NCBI GenBank assembly: GCA_018228645.1
Contig: CP073693.1
Location: 2,862,416 to 2,926,415, forward strand
Direction of reading: 5' to 3'
Length of the DNA stretch: 64,000 nt
Source of the DNA: Clostridiaceae bacterium Marseille-Q4143
GTDB lineage: Bacteria; Bacillota; Clostridia; Lachnospirales; Lachnospiraceae
Shown here: in pieces, positions 41,127-51,072 of the stretch
Numbering within the stretch: the stretch's first letter is position 1
How the letters are laid out: each line of letters starts with the position of its first letter
Notes under the pieces: model-generated
What the model was told of the DNA's origin: nothing
The model's database searches: none
The model's input: the letters and a program-made list of their open reading frames with translations, nothing else
Made by a program: the position numbers and the translations under genes

Positions 41127-42428
41127 TTAGTCCTCCTTCTGCTCAAAGCGGACTGCAATGGAATTTGCATGTGCGGTGAGCTGCTCAGCTTTTGCAAAAT
41201 ATTCAATATCCTTATGTACTTTTTCCAGTGCTTCTTTGGAATAGTAAATGATGCTGGATTTCTTTACAAAGTCATCCACAGATACCGGTGAAAAGAAGCG
41301 TGCGGTACCATTCGTCGGTAAGATATGGTTCGGTCCTGCAAAATAATCTCCCAGAGGCTCGCTGCTGTACTCTCCAAGGAATATTGCACCTGCATTCCGC
41401 ACCTTCATCATGGCCTCAAATGGGTTCTTTGTTACAATCTCCAGATGCTCAGAAGCAATCATATTGACAGTTTCGATAGCGTCATTCAGGGAATCTGCTA
41501 CCAGAATATATCCATAATTATCAAGGGACTTCTGAATGATCTCTTTTCTGGACAGCACTGCCACAAATCCGTCTACCTCTGCAGACACTTTCTCTGCCAG
41601 TTCCATGCTGGTGGTTACTAAAATAGCACTGGCCATCTCATCGTGTTCTGCCTGAGACAGAAGATCTGCTGCCACATATCTCGGATTGGCAGTTTCATCC
41701 GCCAGCACCAGAATCTCACTTGGGCCTGCAATAGAGTCAATACTCACGAATCCGGACACTGCTTTTTTCGCCAGTGCTACAAAAATATTTCCAGGTCCCG
41801 TAATCTTATCGACCTTCGGAATGCTTTCCGTTCCAAATGCCATAGCTGCAATCGCCTGAGCACCGCCTACTTTGTAAACTTCATCAGCGCCTGCCTCTTT
41901 GGCCGCCACCAGGACGGCCGGATTTACTTTTCCTTCTTTGTTGCAGGGTGTACACATGACCACATGATCCACGCCTGCAATTTTCGCCGGAACAATATTC
42001 ATAAGAACAGAAGACGGATACACTGCTTTTCCACCCGGCACATACACGCCTGCACTGGCCAGAGGCGTCACCTTCTGTCCCAGCATAGTGCCTTCCGGTG
42101 TAGTATCAAACCAGCTGTACTGTTTCTGTTTTTCATGATAATCACGGATATTTTTCAGAGATTTCCGGATGGTATCGGTCAGAGCCGGATCAATGGTCTC
42201 GTATGCTTCCTGTACTTCCTCTTCCGTTACTTTTACATTTTCTTTGGAAATGCCGTCCCAGTCAAACTTTGCAGTCAGTTCAAAGAGCGCTTTGTCTCCT
42301 TCGGTCTTTACCCGGTCTACAATCTCCTGCACCGTATCCTGATACTGTCCGTAGTTTCCCGGACTTCTTTTTAACAGGTTCTCCAGCAGGTTCTGTCTGG
42401 ATTCCTGGCTCAGCTTTACGATTCTCAT
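41127..42428 (-). CDS. hisD: histidinol dehydrogenase
   Basis: A 433-residue zinc enzyme for the last two steps (histidinol to histidine). [30 protein letters not shown] and [11 protein letters not shown] are conserved blocks, and the zinc ligands fall in [11 protein letters not shown] and [14 protein letters not shown]. Full length. The start lies 12 bases after hisG. Confidence 0.95.
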   Translation of the reverse strand: MRIVKLSQESRQNLLENLLKRSPGNYGQYQDTVQEIVDRVKTEGDKALFELTAKFDWDGISKENVKVTEEEVQEAYETIDPALTDTIRKSLKNIRDYHEKQKQYSWFDTTPEGTMLGQKVTPLASAGVYVPGGKAVYPSSVLMNIVPAKIAGVDHVVMCTPCNKEGKVNPAVLVAAKEAGADEVYKVGGAQAIAAMAFGTESIPKVDKITGPGNIFVALAKKAVSGFVSIDSIAGPSEILVLADETANPRYVAADLLSQAEHDEMASAILVTTSMELAEKVSAEVDGFVAVLSRKEIIQKSLDNYGYILVADSLNDAIETVNMIASEHLEIVTKNPFEAMMKVRNAGAIFLGEYSSEPLGDYFAGPNHILPTNGTARFFSPVSVDDFVKKSSIIYYSKEALEKVHKDIEYFAKAEQLTAHANSIAVRFEQKED

Positions 42429-42440
42429 CTTTTCTGCCTC

Positions 42441-43076
42441 CTATAAGACTGCTTTCAGGTCGGCAATAATCTTGCCGATCCGCTCATTTTCCATCTTCAT
42501 ACTCACCTGATTGACTACCATCCGTGCAGAAAGCGGACACACTTCTTCCAGCACCTTCAGACCATTTTCCCGAAGAGTGGAACCGGTCTCCACGATATCC
42601 ACGATAACTTCGGAAAGCCCTACGATAGGTGCCAGTTCAATGGAGCCATTCAGTTTAATAATCTCTACCGTCTGGTGTTTCCGGTTGTAAAAATAGTCCT
42701 TTGCAATATGTGGATATTTGGTTGCCACACGGATCAACTCCTGATGCTGTAAAAGCTCCCTTGCTGATTCCGGTCCACATACACACATGCGGCATTTTCC
42801 ATAGCCAAGATCCAGCACTTCATAGAGTCTTCTGCCTTCCTCCAGAATCGTATCTCTACCCACGATACCAATATCTGCTGCACCGTATTCTACGTAAGTG
42901 GGTACATCCGGTCCTTTGGCCAGGAAAAATTTCAATTTCAGTTCTTCATTGACAAAGATCAGTTTTCTGGTGTCCGGATCCTTCATCTCCTCACAGGTAA
43001 TTCCGATTTTTTCAAAGGTCTCCATGGTTTTCTTCGCCAGACGCCCTTTACCCAGGGCAAAAGTCAGATATCTCAT
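42441..43076 (-). CDS. hisG: ATP phosphoribosyltransferase, short form
   Basis: A 211-residue HisG-S catalytic subunit, which starts histidine synthesis. [14 protein letters not shown] opens it; [15 protein letters not shown] and [17 protein letters not shown] form the phosphoribosyl-binding part. The C-terminal feedback domain of long HisG is absent, so it needs HisZ, whose gene is directly upstream. Confidence 0.96.
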   Translation of the reverse strand: MRYLTFALGKGRLAKKTMETFEKIGITCEEMKDPDTRKLIFVNEELKLKFFLAKGPDVPTYVEYGAADIGIVGRDTILEEGRRLYEVLDLGYGKCRMCVCGPESARELLQHQELIRVATKYPHIAKDYFYNRKHQTVEIIKLNGSIELAPIVGLSEVIVDIVETGSTLRENGLKVLEEVCPLSARMVVNQVSMKMENERIGKIIADLKAVL

Positions 43077-43097
43077 AATTTGTTCTCCTCCCCCGGA

Positions 43098-44321
43098 TTA
43101 CTGTTCCGTACTTAAAAATTCTGCTACCAGATTACCATCTTTATAATAGCAGAGTCTGTTTGTTCCTTTTCTGGATGCATAATCCCGGTAAGTATCCACC
43201 GTTCTGTCCTGTGCCATGCAGCACAGTTCCACCGGGCCGCCCTGACTTCTCAGTTCTCCTGCGCAGGCAATGGCCTTTCTGGACTCCTCCGGATAATACA
43301 AAAGCAATGTCAGCGGACGATCCACATCAAGCTTAATGTTCTGACGGTTCAGCGCGGTCAGAAGACGGTCTGCCACACAGACAAATCCGATGGCCGGAGC
43401 CGGTTTTCCAAAGTGATCCATGAGCGTGTCATAACGGCCGCCCTTGGCAATAGGTTCTCCTGTCCCATAGGTATAAGCCTGGAAAATAATTCCTGTGTAG
43501 TACTGATATTTGCTGACCACACCCAGATCAAAGGTAATGTATTTTTCATATCCATAGAAGGTCAGCAGTTCATAGATCCTGCGCAGACGCTGCAGGGATG
43601 CCTTTGCTTCCTCGGATATGGCACAGCTCTCTGCCACATCCAGAATCTCCATAGAGCCAAAAAGATCCGGCACTTTCACCAGCGCCTCTTTCAGCTGCTC
43701 GGATAATTCTGCCGCATCCAGCAGTTCCCGCACGCCGAACATATTTTTATTGGAAATAAACTCCCGTAATTCCAGTTCCATCTCTTCAGGAAGATCCGCT
43801 TCTTTCAGAAGGCTCTTGAAGAAATCTGCATGGCCTACACTTACCTGGAATTCTTTCAGACCGGTCTTCAGAAGAGATTCTACAACCAGTGCCAGCAGCT
43901 CCGCATCTGCTTCTGCACTGCCGTCACCGATAAGCTCTGCACCAATCTGAGTGGTCTCTTTCAGACGTCCCTGAAAATCGGAACTGTTGATGAAGGTATT
44001 TGCCATATAACAAAGACGAACTGGCATGTCTTCCGGTGCAAAATACTTTGCAACCGCTCTGGCGATAGAAGGCGTTACATCCGGCCGAAGAACCAGCGTA
44101 TTTCCTTCTCTGTCAAAGAATTTATAAAGTTCCCTGGACGGAACGGTTCCAACCTCCCGGCTGAATACATCAAAATATTCAAAGGTCGGTGTCTGAATGT
44201 CTTCATAACCATATCCGGTCAGTACCTGGTGAAGAGTTTCCTGTATATACTGTTTGCGTCGGCATTCTCCATTGTAGATGTCTCTTACGCCCTCCGGCGT
44301 GTGCAGGATCTGTTTGTACAT
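43098..44321 (-). CDS. hisZ: ATP phosphoribosyltransferase regulatory subunit
   Basis: A 407-residue paralog of histidyl-tRNA synthetase lacking aminoacylation. It shows the class II core (TPEGVRDIYNGE, ELYKFFDREGNTLVLRPDVTPSIAR, PIAKGGRYDTLMDHFG) and pairs with short HisG for histidine feedback. It heads the his operon. A TATAAT-like -10 lies at about 44344-44349; with only 85 bases to the previous gene there is no room for a T-box leader. Confidence 0.93.
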   Translation of the reverse strand: MYKQILHTPEGVRDIYNGECRRKQYIQETLHQVLTGYGYEDIQTPTFEYFDVFSREVGTVPSRELYKFFDREGNTLVLRPDVTPSIARAVAKYFAPEDMPVRLCYMANTFINSSDFQGRLKETTQIGAELIGDGSAEADAELLALVVESLLKTGLKEFQVSVGHADFFKSLLKEADLPEEMELELREFISNKNMFGVRELLDAAELSEQLKEALVKVPDLFGSMEILDVAESCAISEEAKASLQRLRRIYELLTFYGYEKYITFDLGVVSKYQYYTGIIFQAYTYGTGEPIAKGGRYDTLMDHFGKPAPAIGFVCVADRLLTALNRQNIKLDVDRPLTLLLYYPEESRKAIACAGELRSQGGPVELCCMAQDRTVDTYRDYASRKGTNRLCYYKDGNLVAEFLSTEQ

Positions 44322-44406
44322 CGTCGTGCTCCTTGTTCGCTTTATTATAGTAGAGTGCTAATTCACTAAAATCAATAACAGTATTATATCATGTCTTTTC
44401 TGATTG

Positions 44407-44946
44407 TCAACCTTCGGTTTCTGTTTCCAGATCATAACTTAAAGGTTCCAGATAAGGCACCAGATAGCCCATATCTGTGTCAAAAAAGTAAACCGGATCC
44501 AGTTCTTCCATCCGAAAGCTCTTCCGTCCGCCCTCTTTTGCCCGATTCCAGAAAATGAGCAGCTGGCGGATATGAAGATAATAAAACTTTTGCTCTGACG
44601 TATAGTAAATGAGCAAAAATGCTTTTCCGCCCTGCTTTTCAAAATCTTCCATAAATTTCACCTGGTGCTCGTGGACATTCTGCAGCGGAAATGTCTTCAC
44701 ATCACATTCCTTGGCGTCAAAACAGACCGGAATTCCCTGTACAGCTCCGATATAGTCCACCGTACTCTTCTGGTCAAAGTAGGCCAGAGTAATCTGATGG
44801 TGCGTCTTGTCGATCTTAATAGGAGTGATGGGGGTTGGTACCTTCTGAATCAGAGCCAGTCCTTTTTCCCTATATTTTTCATTGGTACGGTTAATCATTT
44901 CCTCCAGCGTGGAACCTCTTAATCCTCTGGAATTCCATGTACCCAT
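44407..44946 (-). CDS. recU: Holliday junction resolvase RecU
   Basis: A 179-residue nuclease. GTWNSRGLRGSTLEEMINRTN is the N-terminal signature, with Glu in LEEMI; STVDYIGAVQGIPVCFDAKE holds the catalytic Asp and Glu-x-Lys, and HQVKFMEDFEKQGGKAFLLIYY follows. It resolves recombination junctions in chromosome segregation and repair. Its ATG overlaps the stop codon of the pseudouridine synthase gene. Confidence 0.94.
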   Translation of the reverse strand: MGTWNSRGLRGSTLEEMINRTNEKYREKGLALIQKVPTPITPIKIDKTHHQITLAYFDQKSTVDYIGAVQGIPVCFDAKECDVKTFPLQNVHEHQVKFMEDFEKQGGKAFLLIYYTSEQKFYYLHIRQLLIFWNRAKEGGRKSFRMEELDPVYFFDTDMGYLVPYLEPLSYDLETETEG

Positions 44947-45926
44947 TAGTGCAGATCTCCTTTCGCTTTCATAAGATACTGCTTCATGAGTCCCGCCGGT
45001 TCTGCCTCAAAGCTTTTTTCTGACAGATTGTCAAGGGGCTCCGCTAATTCCGGGAATGTCAGTTTCCATGCATGGAGCATCTGATTTTTAATTCCATGTG
45101 TCTCCCGGAAAAATGCATTCACTTTTCGGTCTCCATACTTCGGATCTCCGATAATCGGGTGTCCGATGGAGGATAAGTGTGCGCGGATCTGATGAGATTT
45201 ACCTGTGACAAGTGTCACTTTCAAAAGTGTTGTCTCTCCCTCTGTATACAGAGGTTCGTACTCTGTAATAATGTGGGCTGCCCCTTCTGTTTCTTTCTGA
45301 AATATCTTCACCTGGTTGCTGTTCTCATCTTTCAGAAGATACCCTTCCAGATGCTGACTCTCTGTCATAACTCCTTTTACCAGACAAAGGTAGTATTTAT
45401 GAAGGCTCCGGTCTTTTAAAAGCGCCGCCATCTGCTGCAGTCCCGCCATGGATTTTCCACAGATCACCATACCGCTGGTATTCCGATCCAGACGATTGCA
45501 GACCGACGGACGGAATGCCTTTGACTCTTCCTGTTTCCATTGTCCGCTCTTTTCCAGATATCCCAGCAGATATTCATTTAAGGATACATCCGAAGGTACC
45601 GATTTCTGGCTTAACATGCCTGCCGGTTTATTGATAAAGATGACATTGCTGTCTTCATACACAATGTTCAGTTTTGCCATCGGGAACTTTTCCTTCGGCT
45701 GCACCTTTCCAGCAAATTTCTCGTAGGTCTCATCTGAGAGAAACAGCCGGATCTCGTCACCACATTTCAGCTTTTCTGTGCCATCTGCTTTCTTTCCATT
45801 GAGTGTAATGTTTTTCTTGCGGAGCATTTTATAAAAAAAGGAGTTGGGAGCCTCCTTCAGATAAGCTCCCAGAAGCTTCACCAGACGCTGTCCCTCCTCC
45901 TGTTTATGGACGGTAATTAATTTCAT
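44946..45926 (-). CDS. RluA-family pseudouridine synthase
   Basis: A 326-residue enzyme for 23S rRNA or tRNA uridine modification. An S4-like domain (residues 10-70) is followed by the catalytic core with VCNRLDRNTSGMVICGKS (Asp of RLDRNTSG) and VTLVTGKSHQIRAHLSSIGHPIIGD. The branch is RluC/RluD-like. Site not predicted. It is translationally coupled to recU downstream. Confidence 0.93.
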   Translation of the reverse strand: MKLITVHKQEEGQRLVKLLGAYLKEAPNSFFYKMLRKKNITLNGKKADGTEKLKCGDEIRLFLSDETYEKFAGKVQPKEKFPMAKLNIVYEDSNVIFINKPAGMLSQKSVPSDVSLNEYLLGYLEKSGQWKQEESKAFRPSVCNRLDRNTSGMVICGKSMAGLQQMAALLKDRSLHKYYLCLVKGVMTESQHLEGYLLKDENSNQVKIFQKETEGAAHIITEYEPLYTEGETTLLKVTLVTGKSHQIRAHLSSIGHPIIGDPKYGDRKVNAFFRETHGIKNQMLHAWKLTFPELAEPLDNLSEKSFEAEPAGLMKQYLMKAKGDLH

Positions 45927-45948
45927 AAGAGTATAACCTTTCCAAAAG

Positions 45949-46548
45949 TTATAAAGAGATCGACTGAAGAATAAAACTGATCACTTCGTCTCTGGTCATG
46001 CCCGGACACCGTTCATCCTCACGGAATGGAACCTCCTCCGGCTCTCCGGAAGCCAGTTCCTTTACACGGGTCAAATATGCTTCTCTATTCTTCATGATCT
46101 TTACATTCTGTTTGTAAGAATTCTGTTTAAGGATGGTAGTCAGATGAGTTTCCGCCGCTTTTGCATCGGTCTTCTCTTCGCTGCTGTATCCAAGCACCTC
46201 TCTGCCGGAAATAATAATACAGTCCACTACATAGTTTTTATCATAGGTGGTAAACACATTTTCGTAAAGTGCCATGCGATCACCTCTCGCTGCTTCCACT
46301 TCCTCATACAGCTTTTTATCCATAGAATGATATCGGCTTGCCATAATGGCGTGTACCACTTCATTACACCCCGGCAGACAACCCACGACAGCAATAACCG
46401 TCACCACCTGCAGGCGTGTCTTCATCACTGCCCAGCCAATAAGAAATACAAGAACCGGAATTACCAGCATCAATGCTGACTTCTTCCACTCCTGCATTTT
46501 CAGCCTGTCCATGTAGCCATAGGTTCCTTTTTCTAAACGTTTTTTCAT
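45949..46548 (-). CDS. membrane protein of unknown function
   Basis: A 199-residue protein: N-terminal basic segment, two close membrane helices (about residues 27-47 and 50-68, SALMLVIPVLVFLIGWAVM and VVTVIAVVGCLPGCNEVV), then a 130-residue soluble part with DYDKNYVVDCIIISGREVLGY-like strands, SYKQNVKIMKNREAYLTRVKEL and the end TRDEVISFILQSISL. Its start overlaps the ygiQ stop codon. It is common in this family of bacteria next to ygiQ, but no function is known. Confidence 0.75.
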   Translation of the reverse strand: MKKRLEKGTYGYMDRLKMQEWKKSALMLVIPVLVFLIGWAVMKTRLQVVTVIAVVGCLPGCNEVVHAIMASRYHSMDKKLYEEVEAARGDRMALYENVFTTYDKNYVVDCIIISGREVLGYSSEEKTDAKAAETHLTTILKQNSYKQNVKIMKNREAYLTRVKELASGEPEEVPFREDERCPGMTRDEVISFILQSISL

Positions 46549-48428
46549 CAGCTATTCTTCTTTCTGTGTGTATTACGGATGGTTTTCTTCTTTGAACGGA
46601 TCGCTTTCTCTCCACTCCGTACCGGTGCTTTTCCGCCCGGCCGCAGCAGACATTTGGGACCAAATCCTATCAGATCTTCTCTTCCTGCTTTTTTTAATGC
46701 TTCTTTTACCAGCTCCCTGTTTTTCGGATTACGGTACTGAATCAATGCGCGCTGCATTTCTTTTTCATGAGGATTATGCGGCACATAGACCGGCTTCATG
46801 GTCCGGGGATCCAGTCCGGTATAATACATACAGGTGGAAATGGTCGATGGTGTCGGATAGAAATCCTGCACCTGCTCCGGCATATAACCAAGGTCACGGC
46901 AGTATTCCGCCAGTTCAACAGCCTCTTTCATGGTACTTCCCGGATGGGAAGACATAAGATATGGAACCAGATACTGCTTCAGACCCAGCTTTTCATTCAT
47001 TTTCTTATAACGGCGGCAAAATTCCTCATAGACTGCCGCCTTCGGTTTTCCAAGGCAGGAAAGTACGGCATCCGATACATGTTCCGGTGCCACTTTCAAC
47101 TGGCCGCTCACATGATACCGGCACAGTTCCTCCATAAACTGATCATTCTTATCTGCCAGTACATAATCAAACCGAATACCGGAACGGATAAAGACCTTCT
47201 TCACCTTTGGAAGTGCCCGCAGTTTTCTTAATAATGCGATATAATCCCGATGATCCGCCCGCAGATTCCGGCAAGGCTCCGGGAACAGACACTGTTTGTT
47301 GGGGCAGACTCCCTTGGTCATCTGCTTTTCACAGGCCGGGAACCGGAAATTGGCGGTTGGTCCGCCCACATCATGAATATATCCCTTAAAATCTTTCTCC
47401 TCCGTCATGAGCTTTGCCTCCTCGATCAGAGACTCATGGCTTCTGGACTGGATAATTCTGCCTTGATGGAAGGTCAGCGCACAAAAAGAACAGCCGCCAA
47501 AGCAGCCGCGGCAGCTGACCAGACTGAATTTCACCTCAGAAAATGCCGGGATACCGCCTGCAGCATCGTACATGGGATGCCAGGTTCTCATATAAGGCAG
47601 ACTGTAGACTTCGTCCATTTCTTCCTGACTTAATGGCTCTGCTGCCGGATTCTGTACCACAAAACAATTGTCCGAATATGGTTCTACCAGCCGTTTCCCG
47701 GAAAATGGATCTGTATTACAATACTGCGTATAGAAGCTTTCCGCATATTTTTTCTTATCGTTACGTACTTCATCATAAGACGGAAGCATGGTATAATCAC
47801 TGATTTCTTCCAGTGAACGCACTTTGCAGACCGTTCCCGGAATATACGTAATCTCCCGAATAGGAAGTCCCGCATCCAGGGCATCTGCAATGGCAATGAT
47901 GGAGTGCTCTCCCATTCCATAAGAAATCAGATCTGCACCGCTTTCCATCAAAATGGACCTGCGCAGGGAGTCTGACCAGTAATCATAATGAGCCAGTCTT
48001 CGAAGAGAGGCCTCGATTCCTCCCGCAATGACCGGTACATGCTTATATTTCTGCCGAATCAAATTACAGTATACAATGACTGCCCGGTCCGGGCGTTTTC
48101 CCATCTCACCGCCGGGTGTGTAGGCATCGGTCTTCCGGTGCTTTTTCGCCACCGTATAATGATTGACCATGGAATCCATATTCCCGGCACTGACTAAAAA
48201 TCCAAGCCGTGGCTCGCCAAGTGCCATAATGCTCTCCGCCTTCCGGTAATCCGGCTGTGCAATGATGCCTACCGTATAGCCTCTTGCTTCCAACAGACGG
48301 CTGATAATAGCCGGGCCAAAGGACGGATGATCCACATAAGCGTCTCCGATCACATAGATAAAGTCCAGCTGGTCAATGTTCTGTTTTTTCATGTCTTCTC
48401 TGCTCACCGGCAGGAACCCATGTTTCAT
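46548..48428 (-). CDS. ygiQ: YgiQ family radical SAM protein
   Basis: A 626-residue protein with an N-terminal UPF0313 domain ([39 protein letters not shown]) and the radical SAM cluster [19 protein letters not shown]. Later blocks are [22 protein letters not shown] and [17 protein letters not shown]. The family is widespread, but its reaction is unknown. The basic C-terminal tail (residues 590-626, rich in Lys/Arg) is longer than in most members. Confidence 0.94.
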   Translation of the reverse strand: MKHGFLPVSREDMKKQNIDQLDFIYVIGDAYVDHPSFGPAIISRLLEARGYTVGIIAQPDYRKAESIMALGEPRLGFLVSAGNMDSMVNHYTVAKKHRKTDAYTPGGEMGKRPDRAVIVYCNLIRQKYKHVPVIAGGIEASLRRLAHYDYWSDSLRRSILMESGADLISYGMGEHSIIAIADALDAGLPIREITYIPGTVCKVRSLEEISDYTMLPSYDEVRNDKKKYAESFYTQYCNTDPFSGKRLVEPYSDNCFVVQNPAAEPLSQEEMDEVYSLPYMRTWHPMYDAAGGIPAFSEVKFSLVSCRGCFGGCSFCALTFHQGRIIQSRSHESLIEEAKLMTEEKDFKGYIHDVGGPTANFRFPACEKQMTKGVCPNKQCLFPEPCRNLRADHRDYIALLRKLRALPKVKKVFIRSGIRFDYVLADKNDQFMEELCRYHVSGQLKVAPEHVSDAVLSCLGKPKAAVYEEFCRRYKKMNEKLGLKQYLVPYLMSSHPGSTMKEAVELAEYCRDLGYMPEQVQDFYPTPSTISTCMYYTGLDPRTMKPVYVPHNPHEKEMQRALIQYRNPKNRELVKEALKKAGREDLIGFGPKCLLRPGGKAPVRSGEKAIRSKKKTIRNTHRKKNS

Positions 48429-48449
48429 ATTATTATCCTTTCATGCTGC

Positions 48450-49166
48450 TTAAGAAATACCAAGCAGCTCTCTTTCTTTCTCATTTAATGGACGATAGTC
48501 ACCTGGAGCAAGTGTCTCATCCAGTGCAACCGCTCCCATGGACAGACGTTTTAAGTAGGTTACTTTACAGCCTACCGCTTCAAACATCCGTTTTACCTGA
48601 TGAAATCTTCCTTCATGGATCGTAATCCGGATTTCACTGGTCTCCGGTTCCGATGCCAGAATCTCCAGCATCGCCGGTAACGTCTTCTTCTCATCACCGA
48701 TATCCAGTCCCTCACGGAATCGCTCTATATGAGCTTCCGTTACGCTACCGGCGATTTTTGCATAATAGGTCTTGTCTACATGCTTCCGCGGGGATAATAA
48801 TCGATGTGCCAGATCTCCGTCATCTGTGAGCAGCAGAAATCCTTCCGTATCTTTATCAAGCCGTCCCACCGGAAAAATACCATCGCGTCGATCTTCCGAT
48901 TTTAAAAGGTCAAGCACCGTTTTCTCCCGCTTATCTTCCGTGGCAGACACCACTCCTGCCGGTTTGTGAAGCATATAATAGACATACTTCTCATAGGAAG
49001 CTGTTTTTCCCTGACAGGTTATCTGATCTTTGTGCTCGTCGATCTTCTGCTCCGGCTTCTTCGCCGCCACACCATTCACCGTCACCTGTCCTTTTTTCAG
49101 CATTTCTTTGACCTGGCTGCGGGTACCGAATCCTGTCTCACACAGGAATTTATCCAGACGCATCAT
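48450..49166 (-). CDS. RsuA/RluB-family rRNA pseudouridine synthase
   Basis: A 238-residue enzyme with an S4 domain (MRLDKFLCETGFGTRSQVKE) and catalytic FPVGRLDKDTEGFLLLTDDG. RFHQVKRMFEAVGCKV is the RNA-binding block. The start overlaps the stop codon of the methyltransferase gene (ATGA), and GGAGG lies eight bases upstream. It modifies 16S or 23S rRNA; which site is not certain. Confidence 0.94.
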   Translation of the reverse strand: MMRLDKFLCETGFGTRSQVKEMLKKGQVTVNGVAAKKPEQKIDEHKDQITCQGKTASYEKYVYYMLHKPAGVVSATEDKREKTVLDLLKSEDRRDGIFPVGRLDKDTEGFLLLTDDGDLAHRLLSPRKHVDKTYYAKIAGSVTEAHIERFREGLDIGDEKKTLPAMLEILASEPETSEIRITIHEGRFHQVKRMFEAVGCKVTYLKRLSMGAVALDETLAPGDYRPLNEKERELLGIS

Positions 49167-50539
49167 GCGTTCATCCTCCATCCGGAGAAATATTTATTCC
49201 GAAGAGTTCCGCGGATCAGTTTGCCCCAGCCCAGCGGATATCCATCCACACAGACCAGCTGCCATCCCGCATCGCGGGTACTCTCGCCATCCTCGATCTC
49301 GATGGTCTCGCCTTTCAGATAACGAAGAATCCGCTCATCCGCTGCCGGAAGATCAATCACGGATGCATATTCCTGCTTCTTTAGTACCATGGCAAAGGCC
49401 TGGCTCGGTTCAAATCGTTTCTTCAGAAGTTCTCCCATATAGAGACCGGAACGCAGGAACCTGAGTCCCTTACATCCTTTCAAGCCCTCCGGCATAAGAA
49501 ATACCTTCGTGTCTTTTACCTGAATCTGTGTTTTTTCAAGCGGCATGGAGACATCCTTTAAGAAATCCTCCAACTCTGCCGGAAGTTTTGCAGGCTTTGC
49601 CGCACCTTCCATGGCATTGGGTGTCCGTTCCCCGTCTTTCGTGAGCAGAGCCAGAAAATGTCCTTCCCCGTCAATCTTATGCGGAAACAGACGTACGCAA
49701 TGCTCCAACGGGAATTTGCTGCCTACCAGTTCCGGTTTCCCCGGGCAAAATCCTTCACACCACGGAATCTCTTCCAGATGAAATTCCGGATGATTGGAAA
49801 GAAAATAATCCATACTTCCTTCATTTTCCAATTTTGAAAACGTACAGGTGGAGTACAGCATCGTGCCGCCCGGCTTTAGAAGATCCGCTGCCTGATCCAG
49901 AATCTCCCGCTGCATTTTGGAAAATACTTCCGGACCCTGACGCTCCCATGCCGGAATCATATGCGCCTGCTTACGGAACATCCCCTCTCCGGAACAGGGT
50001 GCATCAATAAGGATTTTATCAAAATATTCATGGAAATACCGGTCAAGCTTATCTCCCATCTCACTGGTCACCAGAATATTGGGAAGACCAAATACTTCCA
50101 GATTCTTCAGAAGTGCCTTCGTACGGGATGCACTGGCATCATTAGCCACCAGAAGTCCCGTATGATTAAGTTTTGCTCCCAGCTCTGTTGCCTTTCCGCC
50201 AGGTGCTGCACAAAGATCCAACACCCGCTCTCCTTCTTCTATCGGAAGTACGCTGGCAGGCGTCATGGCACTTGGCTCCTGAATATAATAAAGACCTGCA
50301 TAATAATAAGGATGCTTTGTCGGTGCATCCTCTTCTGTATAATAATAACCGTTTGGTGTCCAAGGAACTCTGCGAAGACTCTTAAACGGATTGATCCGCT
50401 CAAATTCCTCCACGGAAATCTTGGATGTGTTCACTCTCAATCCCGTAAACTTCGGTTTTTCGTAGCTTTCCAGATACTCGTCCAGTTCCGGTCCTAAGAT
50501 TTCACTCATATTTTCAATAAATGACTGGGGAAGATTCAT
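49163..50539 (-). CDS. RsmB/NOP-family rRNA (cytosine-C5) methyltransferase (RsmF-like)
   Basis: A 458-residue methyltransferase. VLDLCAAPGGKATELGAKL is the SAM motif; ILIDAPCSGEGMFRKQ and MLYSTCTFSKLENEG carry the two catalytic Cys. A C-terminal RNA-binding domain (RsmF-type, residues 300-458, with YPLGWGKLIRGTLRNKYFSGW) suits modification of 16S rRNA. The start follows a weak purine site; it heads a unit with the pseudouridine synthase. Confidence 0.93.
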   Translation of the reverse strand: MNLPQSFIENMSEILGPELDEYLESYEKPKFTGLRVNTSKISVEEFERINPFKSLRRVPWTPNGYYYTEEDAPTKHPYYYAGLYYIQEPSAMTPASVLPIEEGERVLDLCAAPGGKATELGAKLNHTGLLVANDASASRTKALLKNLEVFGLPNILVTSEMGDKLDRYFHEYFDKILIDAPCSGEGMFRKQAHMIPAWERQGPEVFSKMQREILDQAADLLKPGGTMLYSTCTFSKLENEGSMDYFLSNHPEFHLEEIPWCEGFCPGKPELVGSKFPLEHCVRLFPHKIDGEGHFLALLTKDGERTPNAMEGAAKPAKLPAELEDFLKDVSMPLEKTQIQVKDTKVFLMPEGLKGCKGLRFLRSGLYMGELLKKRFEPSQAFAMVLKKQEYASVIDLPAADERILRYLKGETIEIEDGESTRDAGWQLVCVDGYPLGWGKLIRGTLRNKYFSGWRMNA

Positions 50540-50655
50540 TCCTGCTGCCTCATTCTTTCTGAATAGATATCTATATTTACACTTTTCCGTCCATCTTGAT
50601 ACTGTCTGTCGGAAACTATCATAATATTATATTGGATTTTTCCATGAAAAGCAAT

Positions 50656-50697
50656 ACAGAGTCGGCTACGCTGGCAACCGACCCTGTAAATTTATTA
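50656..50697 (-). terminator. hairpin terminator at the distal end of the CRISPR region
   Basis: ACAGGGTCGGTT and AGCCGACTCTGT pair across an 18-base loop on the minus strand. It lies downstream of the array in the array's direction, so it may end the pre-crRNA transcript; the T-run after it is moderate. Confidence 0.65.
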
Positions 50698-51072
50698 GTA
50701 CACTGCTGATCAAATCGCAAATAGTACTGTTTCTGGACTTTCTGACCTCACAAACTATGTTTGTTTGGGCGTATGAAATATTAACTTGCATTTCTACCCA
50801 AATACCCTACTTCTCAGTCTGAATTTTTACTGATTTTGTGCTGTTTTCAGCTTTATTCAACACTCATTGGACATATTAGGCATATACCTCTCCAATACAC
50901 CCATTTAATGCACCTCTTTTGGATTTTTTATAGGTCTCTCGGTGTATCTGCCCATTTGCAGTGCACGACCTGCAAATATCCTGGAATTTCTTAGAAATGC
51001 ACCAGTATTGTGGGTGTTATAGTTTATTGCTGCGTTATATGCCCAAAAATGTTCTGTTCGTAACTTATAGCC
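50698..51072. other. non-coding stretch beyond the array, nothing recognised
   Basis: About 375 bases of AT-rich sequence without a credible gene on either strand and without further repeat units. It could contain eroded old repeats, but none was recognisable. Confidence 0.55.

Noticed and set aside
44322..44406. Possible T-box or histidine leader before hisZ
   Set aside because: Only 85 bases are available and no stem I or antiterminator could be drawn; only a -10 element is visible.
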